A stretch of DNA of 29,187 nucleotides. Source: a virus. The stretch lies in the IMG/VR virus record IMGVR_UViG_3300009703_000076, positions 1-29,187 of that record; one strand, 5' to 3'. Every line of letters begins with the position of its first letter. Position 1 is the first letter of the stretch. Below, one piece after another: positions 8,296 through 16,533 of this stretch. The position numbers and the translations under genes were made by a program. The notes beneath the pieces were generated by a model. The model worked only from the letters and a program-made list of their open reading frames with translations, searched no databases and was not told the origin of the DNA.

Positions 8296-8844
8296 CTATG
8301 CAATCTGCACATACTCAATAATGAACGTAAAGGAGCCAGCCGTGGTTGCGTCTGCAGTATTGGTAATATTGCAATAAATTGTTCTTGCCGTATCCGTATA
8401 CTGGACAGAAGCTGGAGCAGTCGTTCCGCTTTCAGTCTGAAGAACCAACGAAGGCAATGTTACATTACCGACAACAACTGTAGTACCACCATCTAGAATC
8501 TGGTCAGTAACAGCCGCTACAATCTGTGCTCCTGAACTGGAAGTTCCAACTTCGTAGCCAATATCACCCGTCCCAATAGTTGGAGCGGTAGCACAAAATA
8601 TCTTGATATTGGTTATGATAGTATTAGCTGGTTGCGTGAACTCACCAATAGCAGGACTATCACCCGCCGTGGTATTTACAGTAACGCCTGTGGCATACCC
8701 AACATGTTTCATGTACTTGTTGGTAAAAACACCTGTAGAGGCTTGGGAAGAGGTTTCGGTAACAACCCCAGTATTTGCAGCTACATTTATAACTTTGAAG
8801 CCGTTTTCTGAACGGACGGCACCGTTAAACGTTGTATTAGCCAT
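8296..8844 (-). CDS. Beta-rich virion protein
   Basis: 182 residues starting MANTTFNGAVRSENGFKVIN; similar openings are common in phage virion proteins. Composition is Thr/Ala/Val/Gly-rich and beta-like, ending FTFIIEYVQIA. It is the first gene after the terminator that follows the capsid gene, with a good AGGAG site six bases before its ATG. It is probably a capsid surface or tail-associated component. Its expression depends on read-through of that terminator or on a promoter I could not identify. Confidence 0.55.
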   Translation of the reverse strand: MANTTFNGAVRSENGFKVINVAANTGVVTETSSQASTGVFTNKYMKHVGYATGVTVNTTAGDSPAIGEFTQPANTIITNIKIFCATAPTIGTGDIGYEVGTSSSGAQIVAAVTDQILDGGTTVVVGNVTLPSLVLQTESGTTAPASVQYTDTARTIYCNITNTADATTAGSFTFIIEYVQIA

Positions 8845-8910
8845 GCTTATCTCCTGTCTTGGCTAGTGTCAGTCATTGAGACTGTCAGGGATACGTCAAA
8901 ACATATAATA

Positions 8911-8937
8911 AAAAAAGGGGGGTAGCAAGTACCCCCC
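8911..8937 (-). terminator. Intrinsic terminator after the capsid gene
   Basis: Read on the minus strand, GGGGGGTA-CTTGC-TACCCCCC forms a perfect 8-bp stem with a 5-base loop (8937-8917), followed directly by six T (8916-8911). It begins 16 bases after the major capsid stop. It lies inside the late operon, so it should reduce transcription of distal genes relative to capsid. Confidence 0.85.
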
Positions 8938-8952
8938 TAGATAACAAGATCG

Positions 8953-9855
8953 TTAAGCACCGGGTGATCCATAGACCCCTAGAGGATCAGAAACACCGAA
9001 CGAATAACGTTCCCTCGCCTTATAACGGCTGTTACCCGTGTCGAAATCAGCATCCATAGATGTAGACATCGGGGCACGAGTGAAGTGCTTCAAGCCATTT
9101 GGCACATCAGTCATAAGGAACCACGCATCTGTATCAGTCAGATAGTGGTTGACCGAGTACCCTTGAGGCACCGAACCATTATTTTTAATGGCGTTGATAT
9201 CGTTATCCGCAGTACCCACACGTCCCTCGGTATCCAGCAAGCGGGTAGCAACGAATTGCAACGCTGGTGGAATAACGAGTTTACGTGGTTTTGCGGCGAT
9301 CAACAGGCCACGCTCATCCGTCCAACCGGCAACCGAAATAACGGCGGCTTCAAGAGAAGTCTCGTTAAGATCAGCCGCTGTAGAGGGCGTATTTGAGTTG
9401 GTACCACCAGAAACAAGTGGATGGGAAGTAGAACAAAGTGCTACGCCATCACCATGAGTGGTGGAGAAGGCTTCATTAAGAATGGTAGCCCCCTTAACCT
9501 GTTTGGTATAAGCCATAGCGCGGGCAAGAGCCTTCGTATAACGAGCAGACAAAGAGTCATACAAGTTATCCTCAATTGCTTCCTCAGTAACTGAGAATCC
9601 CATCGCAATGGTTTCGTGTGTGTAACGAGCCGTCCATGCTTCCTGTGCATTGTCATACTCGATGGCAGAGCCTTCGTCTTTGACTGGTGCAGCAGAGAAA
9701 CCTGAAAGTTTCGTCTCTTCCTCAAAAGAACGGTCTGAAGATTCTGTTTCAAAAATCTCCTTATGTTCTTCACCGTACTTAGCATACTCCAAACCAAATA
9801 GAGCATTAAGACCGGGGAGGAGTTCTTTTAGTAATTGGGCGCGTGAAATAGCCAT
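8953..9855 (-). CDS. Major capsid protein
   Basis: 300 residues. The N-terminal segment (MAISRAQLLKELLPGLNALF) with FEEETKLSGFSAAPVKDEGS and the helix YDSLSARYTKALARAMAYTK matches the major capsid protein type (HK97 fold, related to Mu gpT-like head subunits) that I know from marine phages. The C-terminus ends ARERYSFGVSDPLGVYGSPG, also typical. It follows scaffold and two small head genes, and is followed by a strong terminator, consistent with high expression. There is no obvious N-terminal propeptide; the scaffold is a separate gene. Confidence 0.88.
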   Translation of the reverse strand: MAISRAQLLKELLPGLNALFGLEYAKYGEEHKEIFETESSDRSFEEETKLSGFSAAPVKDEGSAIEYDNAQEAWTARYTHETIAMGFSVTEEAIEDNLYDSLSARYTKALARAMAYTKQVKGATILNEAFSTTHGDGVALCSTSHPLVSGGTNSNTPSTAADLNETSLEAAVISVAGWTDERGLLIAAKPRKLVIPPALQFVATRLLDTEGRVGTADNDINAIKNNGSVPQGYSVNHYLTDTDAWFLMTDVPNGLKHFTRAPMSTSMDADFDTGNSRYKARERYSFGVSDPLGVYGSPGA

Positions 9856-9869
9856 TTTACGTTACTCCC

Positions 9870-10463
9870 CTATACGCCGGTTGTGTTGTCAAACTGATGG
9901 CCAGCACACCACTTGACAAGCGCTTCAGGGAAGGCTGTCGAGGAAGTTTTGGTATCAGTAACAACATCTACTACACGAAGTGGGAAAGTGTTGGTAGTAG
10001 CGGAAGTAGCATTAGCAGCAATCTTTGAATTGCCAGTAGTAGTACTGCCGGTATTATCTACCATCTGTAAATTTGCCCCAATATCGGTAATAGCAAGGCT
10101 AGATATAGTAGTTCCAGATGAAACTACGGCGACTTTAAACAACACGTTCGGATCATCGACCACATATGCTCTCGCATCACTAGCAACCGTGCTAGCTGGC
10201 CAATACTGTTTAAAGGTAGGTTGAGATGTACCGGGATCAGTAAAAGTACATCCCAAGAAGACACCAATAGGTGTCATGGCAGCATCAGCGGTATCCCGCT
10301 CGACGGTGCCTCCAGTTACAAGTTTAACGACATCCCCATAAAAGATGTTGGTGTTATACGCACTAGCAATTCTGTACTGTCGGCTAACACCAGTATAGGG
10401 GGAACCGCTAATCATCTTAACTGGCTTTAGCCCATAAGGGGCATCTACTGTAGGATAAGCCAT
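9870..10463 (-). CDS. Head-module structural protein upstream of capsid
   Basis: 197 residues beginning MAYPTVDAPYGLKPVKMISG. Such proteins appear just before the capsid gene in related phages, usually annotated as structural or decoration proteins. Beta-rich with conserved-looking blocks IFYGDVVKLVTGG, GVFLGCTFTDP and DPNVLFKVAVVSS, ending in PEALVKWCAGHQFDN. It lies 14 bases before the capsid start and has an AGGAG site eight bases from its ATG. A capsid-cementing role fits position and size but is not shown. Confidence 0.6.
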   Translation of the reverse strand: MAYPTVDAPYGLKPVKMISGSPYTGVSRQYRIASAYNTNIFYGDVVKLVTGGTVERDTADAAMTPIGVFLGCTFTDPGTSQPTFKQYWPASTVASDARAYVVDDPNVLFKVAVVSSGTTISSLAITDIGANLQMVDNTGSTTTGNSKIAANATSATTNTFPLRVVDVVTDTKTSSTAFPEALVKWCAGHQFDNTTGV

Positions 10464-10483
10464 CGCTTATACTCCTGTTAAGA

Positions 10484-10939
10484 TTAAGTTCCGTTACCAA
10501 AAGTGATCTTCGTCTTCCGATCATTAAAGAGCGGCATACGAGGATCGTTTTCTCGCATCAGGTTGTTGTCAACGGAATCTATTTGAGCTTTAGTCTGTTC
10601 TGCGTAATAAGAATTACGTTCCTCAATTAGTTCCTCTGGAGCCTTACATAACATCAAGCCGCCAATCACAACATTGTCTTTGAATTTCTCATTCTCGACA
10701 GTAACCATTGTAATTTCCGGATGATCTTTTGCTTTAACTGGCTCCCAACCTTCGCGTAGTTTTGAGGAGACATTCGTGGCGTCAACCAATCCTTGCGTGG
10801 ATACACGCACCCAGTGATACTCATATCCCGGCTCAGGATTAGGAGAAGGTAAAATCTCCGGACGCTGCCAAGCCTTCTTACGAGTCTCTTTCTCACGTGT
10901 ATTCTGCTCACGATTAATACGATTATCAGCCATTTGCAT
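10484..10939 (-). CDS. Head-module protein of unknown role
   Basis: 151 residues. The N-terminus is highly charged (NREQNTREKETRKKAWQRPE), followed by a compact part (YEYHWVRVSTQGLVDATNVS, KLREGWEPVKA, GGLMLCKAPEELIEERN) and the conserved end NLMRENDPRMPLFNDRKTK. I recognise this type between scaffold and capsid in marine phages, without a known function. It overlaps the scaffold gene by 14 bases. Two starts are possible: ATG at 10939 or ATG at 10933 (MADNRIN); the GAGG site at ~4 and ~10 bases does not decide. Confidence 0.6.
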   Translation of the reverse strand: MQMADNRINREQNTREKETRKKAWQRPEILPSPNPEPGYEYHWVRVSTQGLVDATNVSSKLREGWEPVKAKDHPEITMVTVENEKFKDNVVIGGLMLCKAPEELIEERNSYYAEQTKAQIDSVDNNLMRENDPRMPLFNDRKTKITFGNGT

Positions 10940-11966
10940 TCTTCCTCGTTTCTATTGCAACCTGTTTGGCGTAGTCTTCAAGAGGAACCCCTAAACGCTT
11001 CGCTAGGTTTACTTGTGTTTGCGTTAACACCACTTTCTTTGGTGAAGTGCTCCGCGTAGCGGGTGCAACCACGTTCGCCTGACGCTTAGACGTCTTCCTA
11101 TCTGGTTTATCGACATTCCCAAAGTTATCTGGAAATACTTCTCGCATACGGCCATTAATGGCCTCGTAGTACTCATCGCTCTGCGGGTTCATACCCTGTT
11201 TGACAAGTTTATTATGCAACCCCAACGCGAAACTTGTCATCTCGTCATCCGAACCGAACCATGTATTGGCTTTCGCCCATTCATTAGCCCGTTCATCGAC
11301 CTTTACGGGGGTGGATTCTGTTGTGCTATCTCCTTCTACAGTTGTTTCTTCTTTCTGTAAAGAAGGTAACTGTATGTTGTTTAACCGATCAGCCTTTATC
11401 TTAGCAGCCGTTAACTTTTCTTGTGCTTCTACAACAGCATCTGCTTCACCAGCTTCATACGCTTCCTTATACGCGCTCTTAGCCTGTAATAGCTCACCTT
11501 CTGCTGTACGTTTAGCTTGGTCTAGAAGTATTGTTTGGTTTTTATTCTGAGAAGTTTTTAAATTCTTATTCTCAGAAACAAGTTGTTGAGCATACTTTTC
11601 TAGCTCTTCACGCTCACGTACTGCTTGCTCTTTTAGCCTACGTTCGTCATGATAGCCTTTACTGAAATGCTTTATTCGCCTACGAACTTTTTCAGAATAA
11701 TCCTCAAGTTCCTCATCAGTAACTTCTTCTGGAGGTTCAGAAGTCTTACGATTCTGATCCGCTTCAGGTGTGTCGTCGATAACTTCGACTTGAAATCCAT
11801 CACTCGAATCTTCCACATCTGTAGTACTAACAGCATTATCAGCCTTTACCTCTTCCTCTGTTTTCTTACCAGTTAGATCAACCTCGATAGCACTAGAGGG
11901 TTCTATCTCTATATTGGAACCCTTATCTTCGTCCGGAAACGAATATTCGACTTTCTTAAACGGCAT
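10926..11966 (-). CDS. Scaffolding protein
   Basis: 346 residues with the layout of a phage scaffold. The acidic, disordered N-terminus (~1-85, rich in Asp, Glu, Ser, Thr) is followed by RRRIKHFSKGYHDERRLKEQ and a long coiled coil (~100-190) with many Lys, Glu, Ala and Gln. After a linker comes a C-terminal domain (~225-346) ending TQTQVNLAKRLGVPLEDYAK. Its place between portal and capsid genes supports the call. It would organise capsid subunits during prohead assembly and then leave or be degraded; I see no separate protease gene. AGGAG lies seven bases before the start. Confidence 0.75.
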   Translation of the reverse strand: MPFKKVEYSFPDEDKGSNIEIEPSSAIEVDLTGKKTEEEVKADNAVSTTDVEDSSDGFQVEVIDDTPEADQNRKTSEPPEEVTDEELEDYSEKVRRRIKHFSKGYHDERRLKEQAVREREELEKYAQQLVSENKNLKTSQNKNQTILLDQAKRTAEGELLQAKSAYKEAYEAGEADAVVEAQEKLTAAKIKADRLNNIQLPSLQKEETTVEGDSTTESTPVKVDERANEWAKANTWFGSDDEMTSFALGLHNKLVKQGMNPQSDEYYEAINGRMREVFPDNFGNVDKPDRKTSKRQANVVAPATRSTSPKKVVLTQTQVNLAKRLGVPLEDYAKQVAIETRKNANG

Positions 11967-11975
11967 TCTTATCTC

Positions 11976-12359
11976 CTATGCACGTGAAACACCACGGGGG
12001 TCATGTACTATTGCTTCTATAGAATCATCGTTCATCAAACGATATTCTTTTCCGCCGACTAAAAATCTTGTCCCAGAATTGGCGCGGAACATAACATAAT
12101 CACCTACCTTACACCACGGTCCTGCAGGGAACCTATCCTTATCACTATAGGCTTGATCTCCCATATCCAGAACTAATCCTATAATAGACAGTATGGTTTC
12201 ATGATGCTTTGCGGTTACTGTTTTAAGGATCTTAGAATCATCATAAGTATCCTCAACTTCCGGCATAGCCACAAGGACATGATATCCGACAGGTACGGGA
12301 AGTTGTGCCTCTAATTCTTCGTCACTAACAAGTTCAGGTTTAATAGCTGCTTTAGCCAT
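11976..12359 (-). CDS. GroES-like co-chaperonin
   Basis: 127 residues from the third of three consecutive ATGs at 12359, chosen because GGAGG (12366-12370) is six bases away; the first ATG abuts it. The longer frame to 12533 is rejected because it would run through the 65-codon gene. Features: VPVGYHVLVAMPEVEDTYDD (the N-terminal barrel strand of GroES), GLVLDMGDQAYSDKDRFPAG, WCKVGDYVMFRANSGTRF and an end EYRLMNDDSIEAIVHDPRG. This is the phage GroES-like family (compare T4 gp31 in role). It would cap the host GroEL ring to fold capsid protein. No GroEL is present in the window. Confidence 0.78.
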   Translation of the reverse strand: MAKAAIKPELVSDEELEAQLPVPVGYHVLVAMPEVEDTYDDSKILKTVTAKHHETILSIIGLVLDMGDQAYSDKDRFPAGPWCKVGDYVMFRANSGTRFLVGGKEYRLMNDDSIEAIVHDPRGVSRA

Positions 12360-12549
12360 CATCATCCTCCAGAAAATTGCGCGAAAGGTCTTGAACAATA
12401 GATAGTGAAGTTTGCAGACCTCGAAGCAAACCACACACATTCCTGTACTCGGCGTAATCTTTTGCGCCACCGTCAGCAAGGAATTGCAATGCAGAGGTTT
12501 TTTGTTCCTCCATACGTTCTGTAAGCACGTCAAAGACGGTTGTAGCCAT
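12352..12549 (-). CDS. Small conserved protein between portal and co-chaperonin
   Basis: 65 residues, MATTVFDVLTERMEEQKTSA then LADGGAKDYAEYRNVCGLLR, ending acidic NFLEDDDG. It is all-helical in appearance. I recognise this type next to portal or GroES-like genes in marine phages, but know no function. It starts five bases after the portal stop and overlaps the co-chaperonin start by eight bases. Confidence 0.65.
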   Translation of the reverse strand: MATTVFDVLTERMEEQKTSALQFLADGGAKDYAEYRNVCGLLRGLQTSLSIVQDLSRNFLEDDDG

Positions 12550-12554
12550 TCAGT

Positions 12555-15026
12555 CTATTCTTTCTTGTTATTAGAAGGGGGTATAGGAGGTGGAGTAGTT
12601 AATTCCTTAAACGTTTCTAAATCTAATTTAGCAGCGTCTCGTTTTATATCTGCATCCAACTTAATCTGAGATTCTTTAGCGTCTATTACGGTCTTAACTT
12701 TATCAATCTCGATCCTCTGAGCATCGAGTACGGAATCCGCCGCGTCTTTTTGAACTTTTCGTAGCATATCGGCTTTCTGCATATTCTGGTCTTCTATGTC
12801 TTTCTTAGCCTTACGTTCTACTTCAGCCTGTTTAGTCTGTGCTTCCTGACGCCGTAACTGGAGTATAGGATCTTGAGCTTGTTGCTGCGCCTGTTTCTGT
12901 GCAGCTTGTTGCTGATGAGCCTGTGTAAGTTGCTGTCCAGCCTTCGCCATAAGCCGTGCAAGATCCACTTCAATCTCTTCAGGCAGCTCTTCGTTCGGTG
13001 GTGGTAGCTCTACACCCAGACGTTCTTCCAATTGTTTCCTGTAATTGAAGCCCAGATGCTCGGCTATATGCGCCTGTAGCGATGCCATTATCTGTTTGGC
13101 CTGTGGATTTTGTCCGATCATTTGAGCGACCATAGGATCTTGCATAAACGATGTATGCGTAGTGATATGAGCATCGTGATCCTGATAGATAAATGCCTTC
13201 ATAGGTTTTCCACGAAGCGCATTCATATTCTCGCTTACTGGATCTGCTGGCCTTATATCGTCCTTTGTAGGAACAAGTTTATCAGCATTCTTGACACCCA
13301 ACACTTCTATCATCTGCCTATGAAGTTGCGGTAGATCGTATATCTGTGGTGCAGCTTGCGCCATTTGCAATACAGCTTGGTATTGCACAACCCGCTGGGC
13401 CATAGTGGAACTATTAGGATCACTTACAGGTATTACATCTGTAGTCTCGTAGTCTCCTCTACGTGCACTTACTTCCCCGCGAAGCGGTTGGTAATCGTAT
13501 TCGTTTGACGCAAACTCAGACATTATATCCTTGAGGAGTTTGAACTCCTGCTTCATCGCGTAATGAACACGTGCCTGTACTGCGGCCATAGGTTTAAGTG
13601 TACGTTCAAGTAACGCCAGCGTAGTACCAACAGGAGCATTAGCTGACATATCAGAGATGTTCATATCACTGATAGCACCGAGCCTACGACCTTCCGTCGT
13701 AATCTGATTAAGAAGCTGTAAGAGCGTATTGCTAGGTTCTTTATATGGGAGTGGCATGATGTTATCACGGATACTACCGGATGGGACGTCCACATCACGC
13801 CACTCTCCCGGCTCAATCGGAGTATCATCTCCCTTAATTCTGAGACCGCGAGATTTTATACCACCGGGCAAGTTCGACAGCGTACCTGCATCTACAAGCT
13901 GTCGTATCAGACTCGTACCCGCTCTGGCATACCCACCTATAATGTGAATAAGCCCAAGACCGTAGAATCCGAATCCCGGTACATAAACATAGTGAACAAA
14001 ATGCTGACGTTTTAACATCAATGAATCATCAGGATGCCAGTTCCTTCGTATAGCAAGTATTTCTGATGTTCCACGCTCTATAGTAATTACATATGGTTTT
14101 GCGATCTCCTCGTCAGAATCGTCAATACCGTCTATGACAAGATCAGCGTGTATTTCATACACAGCATAACGATCATCGTCCGTTATAGAATAACCACCCT
14201 CTTCAGCCTTACGTTCCTCTATATCTGTATGGAACGGCTGTGGGTCACCAAGCTCTACCTCACGGTAGAAACCATTAGCCTGAAGTTTCTTCAGGTCATT
14301 TTTCGTCTTACGCATAATGTGTGTAACACGTTCTGCGCTCTCTATATGCGATGCACCGTAGGGTACAATCACATCCTCGGCAGGGATATAAACAGCCGTC
14401 TGCCGATCTATATTGGGGTCAAAATAGACTTTCTTAAAAGCAGATCCTGAAAGTCCTAGGCTATATAAGAGTCGTTCGTGCTCCGGTCTGTACTCAATCA
14501 TACGTTCAGTGAGTTCGTAATTCATATCTGCCTTTACACGAGCAGCGGCTTCTTCCTTATCCCTAGTTTCCTCACCGAGTATCTTTGTCTTTACCGGACC
14601 AGCAGCGGGGAAAGTCTCACTCATTGTCTCCGCTTGGAAACGTATAGCTGCTTCTGCAAGTACCGTAGAGTACACACCACATGCGCCATCCCACGGATCA
14701 GTACGTTCTTCATACTTGAAACCAAGTACATCAAGTCCCTTAACAAAAGTGTCAGCCCAATCTTTTCGGCTATCAATGTCTGCGTCCACTAACCCTATTA
14801 CTTCGTCAGCTAGAGCTTGTAGTACATCTTCATCCAGAGATTCGGCAAGGTTGGATGTAAACTCATTGTCACCCCCATCCTTACCGGGAATAAGAGTTAT
14901 CTCAACACTACCGTCGTCAAGTGTAACCATATCAGGGTTAATGATCTCTATCTCAAGTTCTTCACCCGTAACCGGAACACCTGCTGCCCCGTTGGTTAAT
15001 GGAGTTAACGCTTTATCAACAGCCAT
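12555..15026 (-). CDS. Portal protein
   Basis: 823 residues, long, as in P22-type and other podovirus-like portals. Visible elements: an acidic start region; helical wing/stem part with DSRKDWADTFVKGLDVLGFK and YSTVLAEAAIRFQAETMSET; a central domain (VHYVYVPGFGFYGLGLIHII); and a C-terminal Gln/Ala/Lys-rich helix from ~residue 680 (QQAAQKQAQQQAQ, ending PPPIPPSNNKKE), which could form a barrel or a tail-ward coiled coil. The ring would sit at one capsid vertex, dock the terminase and serve as DNA channel. It is not immediately after the large terminase: the 493-residue protein lies between. Confidence 0.8.
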   Translation of the reverse strand: MAVDKALTPLTNGAAGVPVTGEELEIEIINPDMVTLDDGSVEITLIPGKDGGDNEFTSNLAESLDEDVLQALADEVIGLVDADIDSRKDWADTFVKGLDVLGFKYEERTDPWDGACGVYSTVLAEAAIRFQAETMSETFPAAGPVKTKILGEETRDKEEAAARVKADMNYELTERMIEYRPEHERLLYSLGLSGSAFKKVYFDPNIDRQTAVYIPAEDVIVPYGASHIESAERVTHIMRKTKNDLKKLQANGFYREVELGDPQPFHTDIEERKAEEGGYSITDDDRYAVYEIHADLVIDGIDDSDEEIAKPYVITIERGTSEILAIRRNWHPDDSLMLKRQHFVHYVYVPGFGFYGLGLIHIIGGYARAGTSLIRQLVDAGTLSNLPGGIKSRGLRIKGDDTPIEPGEWRDVDVPSGSIRDNIMPLPYKEPSNTLLQLLNQITTEGRRLGAISDMNISDMSANAPVGTTLALLERTLKPMAAVQARVHYAMKQEFKLLKDIMSEFASNEYDYQPLRGEVSARRGDYETTDVIPVSDPNSSTMAQRVVQYQAVLQMAQAAPQIYDLPQLHRQMIEVLGVKNADKLVPTKDDIRPADPVSENMNALRGKPMKAFIYQDHDAHITTHTSFMQDPMVAQMIGQNPQAKQIMASLQAHIAEHLGFNYRKQLEERLGVELPPPNEELPEEIEVDLARLMAKAGQQLTQAHQQQAAQKQAQQQAQDPILQLRRQEAQTKQAEVERKAKKDIEDQNMQKADMLRKVQKDAADSVLDAQRIEIDKVKTVIDAKESQIKLDADIKRDAAKLDLETFKELTTPPPIPPSNNKKE

Positions 15027-15034
15027 GATCTATC

Positions 15035-16516
15035 CTAACTACTTTTCTCTGCACTAGAGCTATCATCATCAGAAGATAGTTGCCAATTTGGTAGTGGACT
15101 GTACTTCTTCAAATATGCTTTAGCTATTTCTTCTTTTGTAATCTCTTTAACAAAGAAATTTATTGGAACGCCACAAGCGTCATCTGCCGCTGCCTTCTTT
15201 ACAAAATCATCAAATGCGGTCATCAATGAATTAGTATCAATAACCTTGTTCTGCGTTACTTCAGACTCGATGACTGAAGAAACAGAGTTCTTCAGGTAAG
15301 AGTTTTGCAGCTCTATAAAATTCTGCCCAGTTCTAGCCGCTTTTGCTTTATCATCCGGGCTTGTTACTTCACCATCGGTAGCATTCTGAATCTCAGATAA
15401 TTGATCCATAACTTCTTTTGCATCTGGCTGAAGAGTCTTAATAGTAGTACCAACTTCGTTACTCTTCAGTGATGGTATAAGACCCATTGTAACCAAACAA
15501 CAATGTGAAGTCATGTCATTTGTACTTAACAGATCTTGAAGTTTCTTGCTCGAATCACTGGATATCCCAAACTTGCCACTATAATAAGTGAAAAGACCTG
15601 ATGCCTTTGCTTCTACCGCCGCTGCAGAAGTTCTAGCACTTTCTGATTGCGTACTATCAGTTGTCTGGGCCTGAATGATATGAACCATACCGACAAACGA
15701 ACTGCCCATTGTTTGGCCGGAAAGCAGATAAAGTTTAGGATCTTTCTCATCGGCCTTAACTGCGAGAGCCTTCTTCAACTCAGCTTCTGATGTTGTATCC
15801 AACGTTGACTGCGGATAGGAAAGGTTCCAAGCGTCAATAGCCTTATCAGGGTCCATTATAAAGGGAGCAAAAACATCAGCGATCTTGTGAGTACAAGTCG
15901 CGGTAATAACAAGAGTACCTACAATTTCATGCTGCGAAGTCTGATGCAACGTACTGCTTTTAGCTGAATGAGCTGCGCTCGCTGTAACAGATGATCCAAA
16001 TATTGAACCCACCGATCCGCTAACAGCAAGTGCAACTGCGGAAGCATGAGCTTCATTACTATCCACTTCTGTCTCATTCCGGATATATTGGACGTCAACA
16101 TTCATCGTATCAGAACTAAGTGGCATCTTCTTTATGCTGGACTTATTCCAATCTATAGGGCTTTCCGGGGCTTCGTTAATCTGCTTCTGATCCTGAGAGT
16201 CCTTAGTACTTTCAACTTTACCTGCGGACTTCATTACCTCATCACCATACTTGGCGGCATGAGTGGCTATATCGCCTTTTAACTTCTCTATCATCTGCTC
16301 AAAGGATGTCAGATCTGAAACACTAACACCCATATTGACCATTTCTTGGTAAGTCATATCCAATTTACGCTTGTTCAATATCAGCGCATTCAAGGCATCC
16401 TGTGCGTCATCAGCGGGTTTCTGTTCCTCAGCAATTGCTTTGAGGCCGTTAATCTTGTCCAGATTTATCAAGTTCCCGAGTACTAGAGAAGGATCAAAAG
16501 GAATTGTAGATGGCAT
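15035..16516 (-). CDS. Unrecognised 493-residue protein between terminase and portal
   Basis: I do not recognise this as a phage family. The N-terminus (MPSTIPFDPSLVLGNLINLD, then helical KAIAEEQKPADDAQDALNAL and DLTSFEQMIEKLKGDIATH) is followed by a polar linker (~100-130), then a central part rich in Ser, Ala, Thr and Val (~150-240: SGSVGSIFGSSVTASAAHSA, HEIVGTLVITATCTHKIADV), then helical segments and a Ser/Asp tail. No signal peptide or clear membrane helix; a short Gly/Ser/Val stretch near 165-185 is only mildly hydrophobic. It has a GGGAGA site eight bases before its ATG and is packed tightly (18 and 9 bases) between terL and portal, so it is expressed with the head genes. It may be an ejected or capsid-internal protein, or an accessory gene with a host-directed job. 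Confidence 0.7.
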   Translation of the reverse strand: MPSTIPFDPSLVLGNLINLDKINGLKAIAEEQKPADDAQDALNALILNKRKLDMTYQEMVNMGVSVSDLTSFEQMIEKLKGDIATHAAKYGDEVMKSAGKVESTKDSQDQKQINEAPESPIDWNKSSIKKMPLSSDTMNVDVQYIRNETEVDSNEAHASAVALAVSGSVGSIFGSSVTASAAHSAKSSTLHQTSQHEIVGTLVITATCTHKIADVFAPFIMDPDKAIDAWNLSYPQSTLDTTSEAELKKALAVKADEKDPKLYLLSGQTMGSSFVGMVHIIQAQTTDSTQSESARTSAAAVEAKASGLFTYYSGKFGISSDSSKKLQDLLSTNDMTSHCCLVTMGLIPSLKSNEVGTTIKTLQPDAKEVMDQLSEIQNATDGEVTSPDDKAKAARTGQNFIELQNSYLKNSVSSVIESEVTQNKVIDTNSLMTAFDDFVKKAAADDACGVPINFFVKEITKEEIAKAYLKKYSPLPNWQLSSDDDSSSAEKSS

Positions 16517-16533
16517 TTAAGGTTCTCCCTGTT

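Noticed and set aside
12360-12533. Longer N-terminus for the GroES-like protein
   Set aside because: It would overlap nearly all of the 65-codon gene in another frame, and GGAGG sits six bases before the ATG at 12359.
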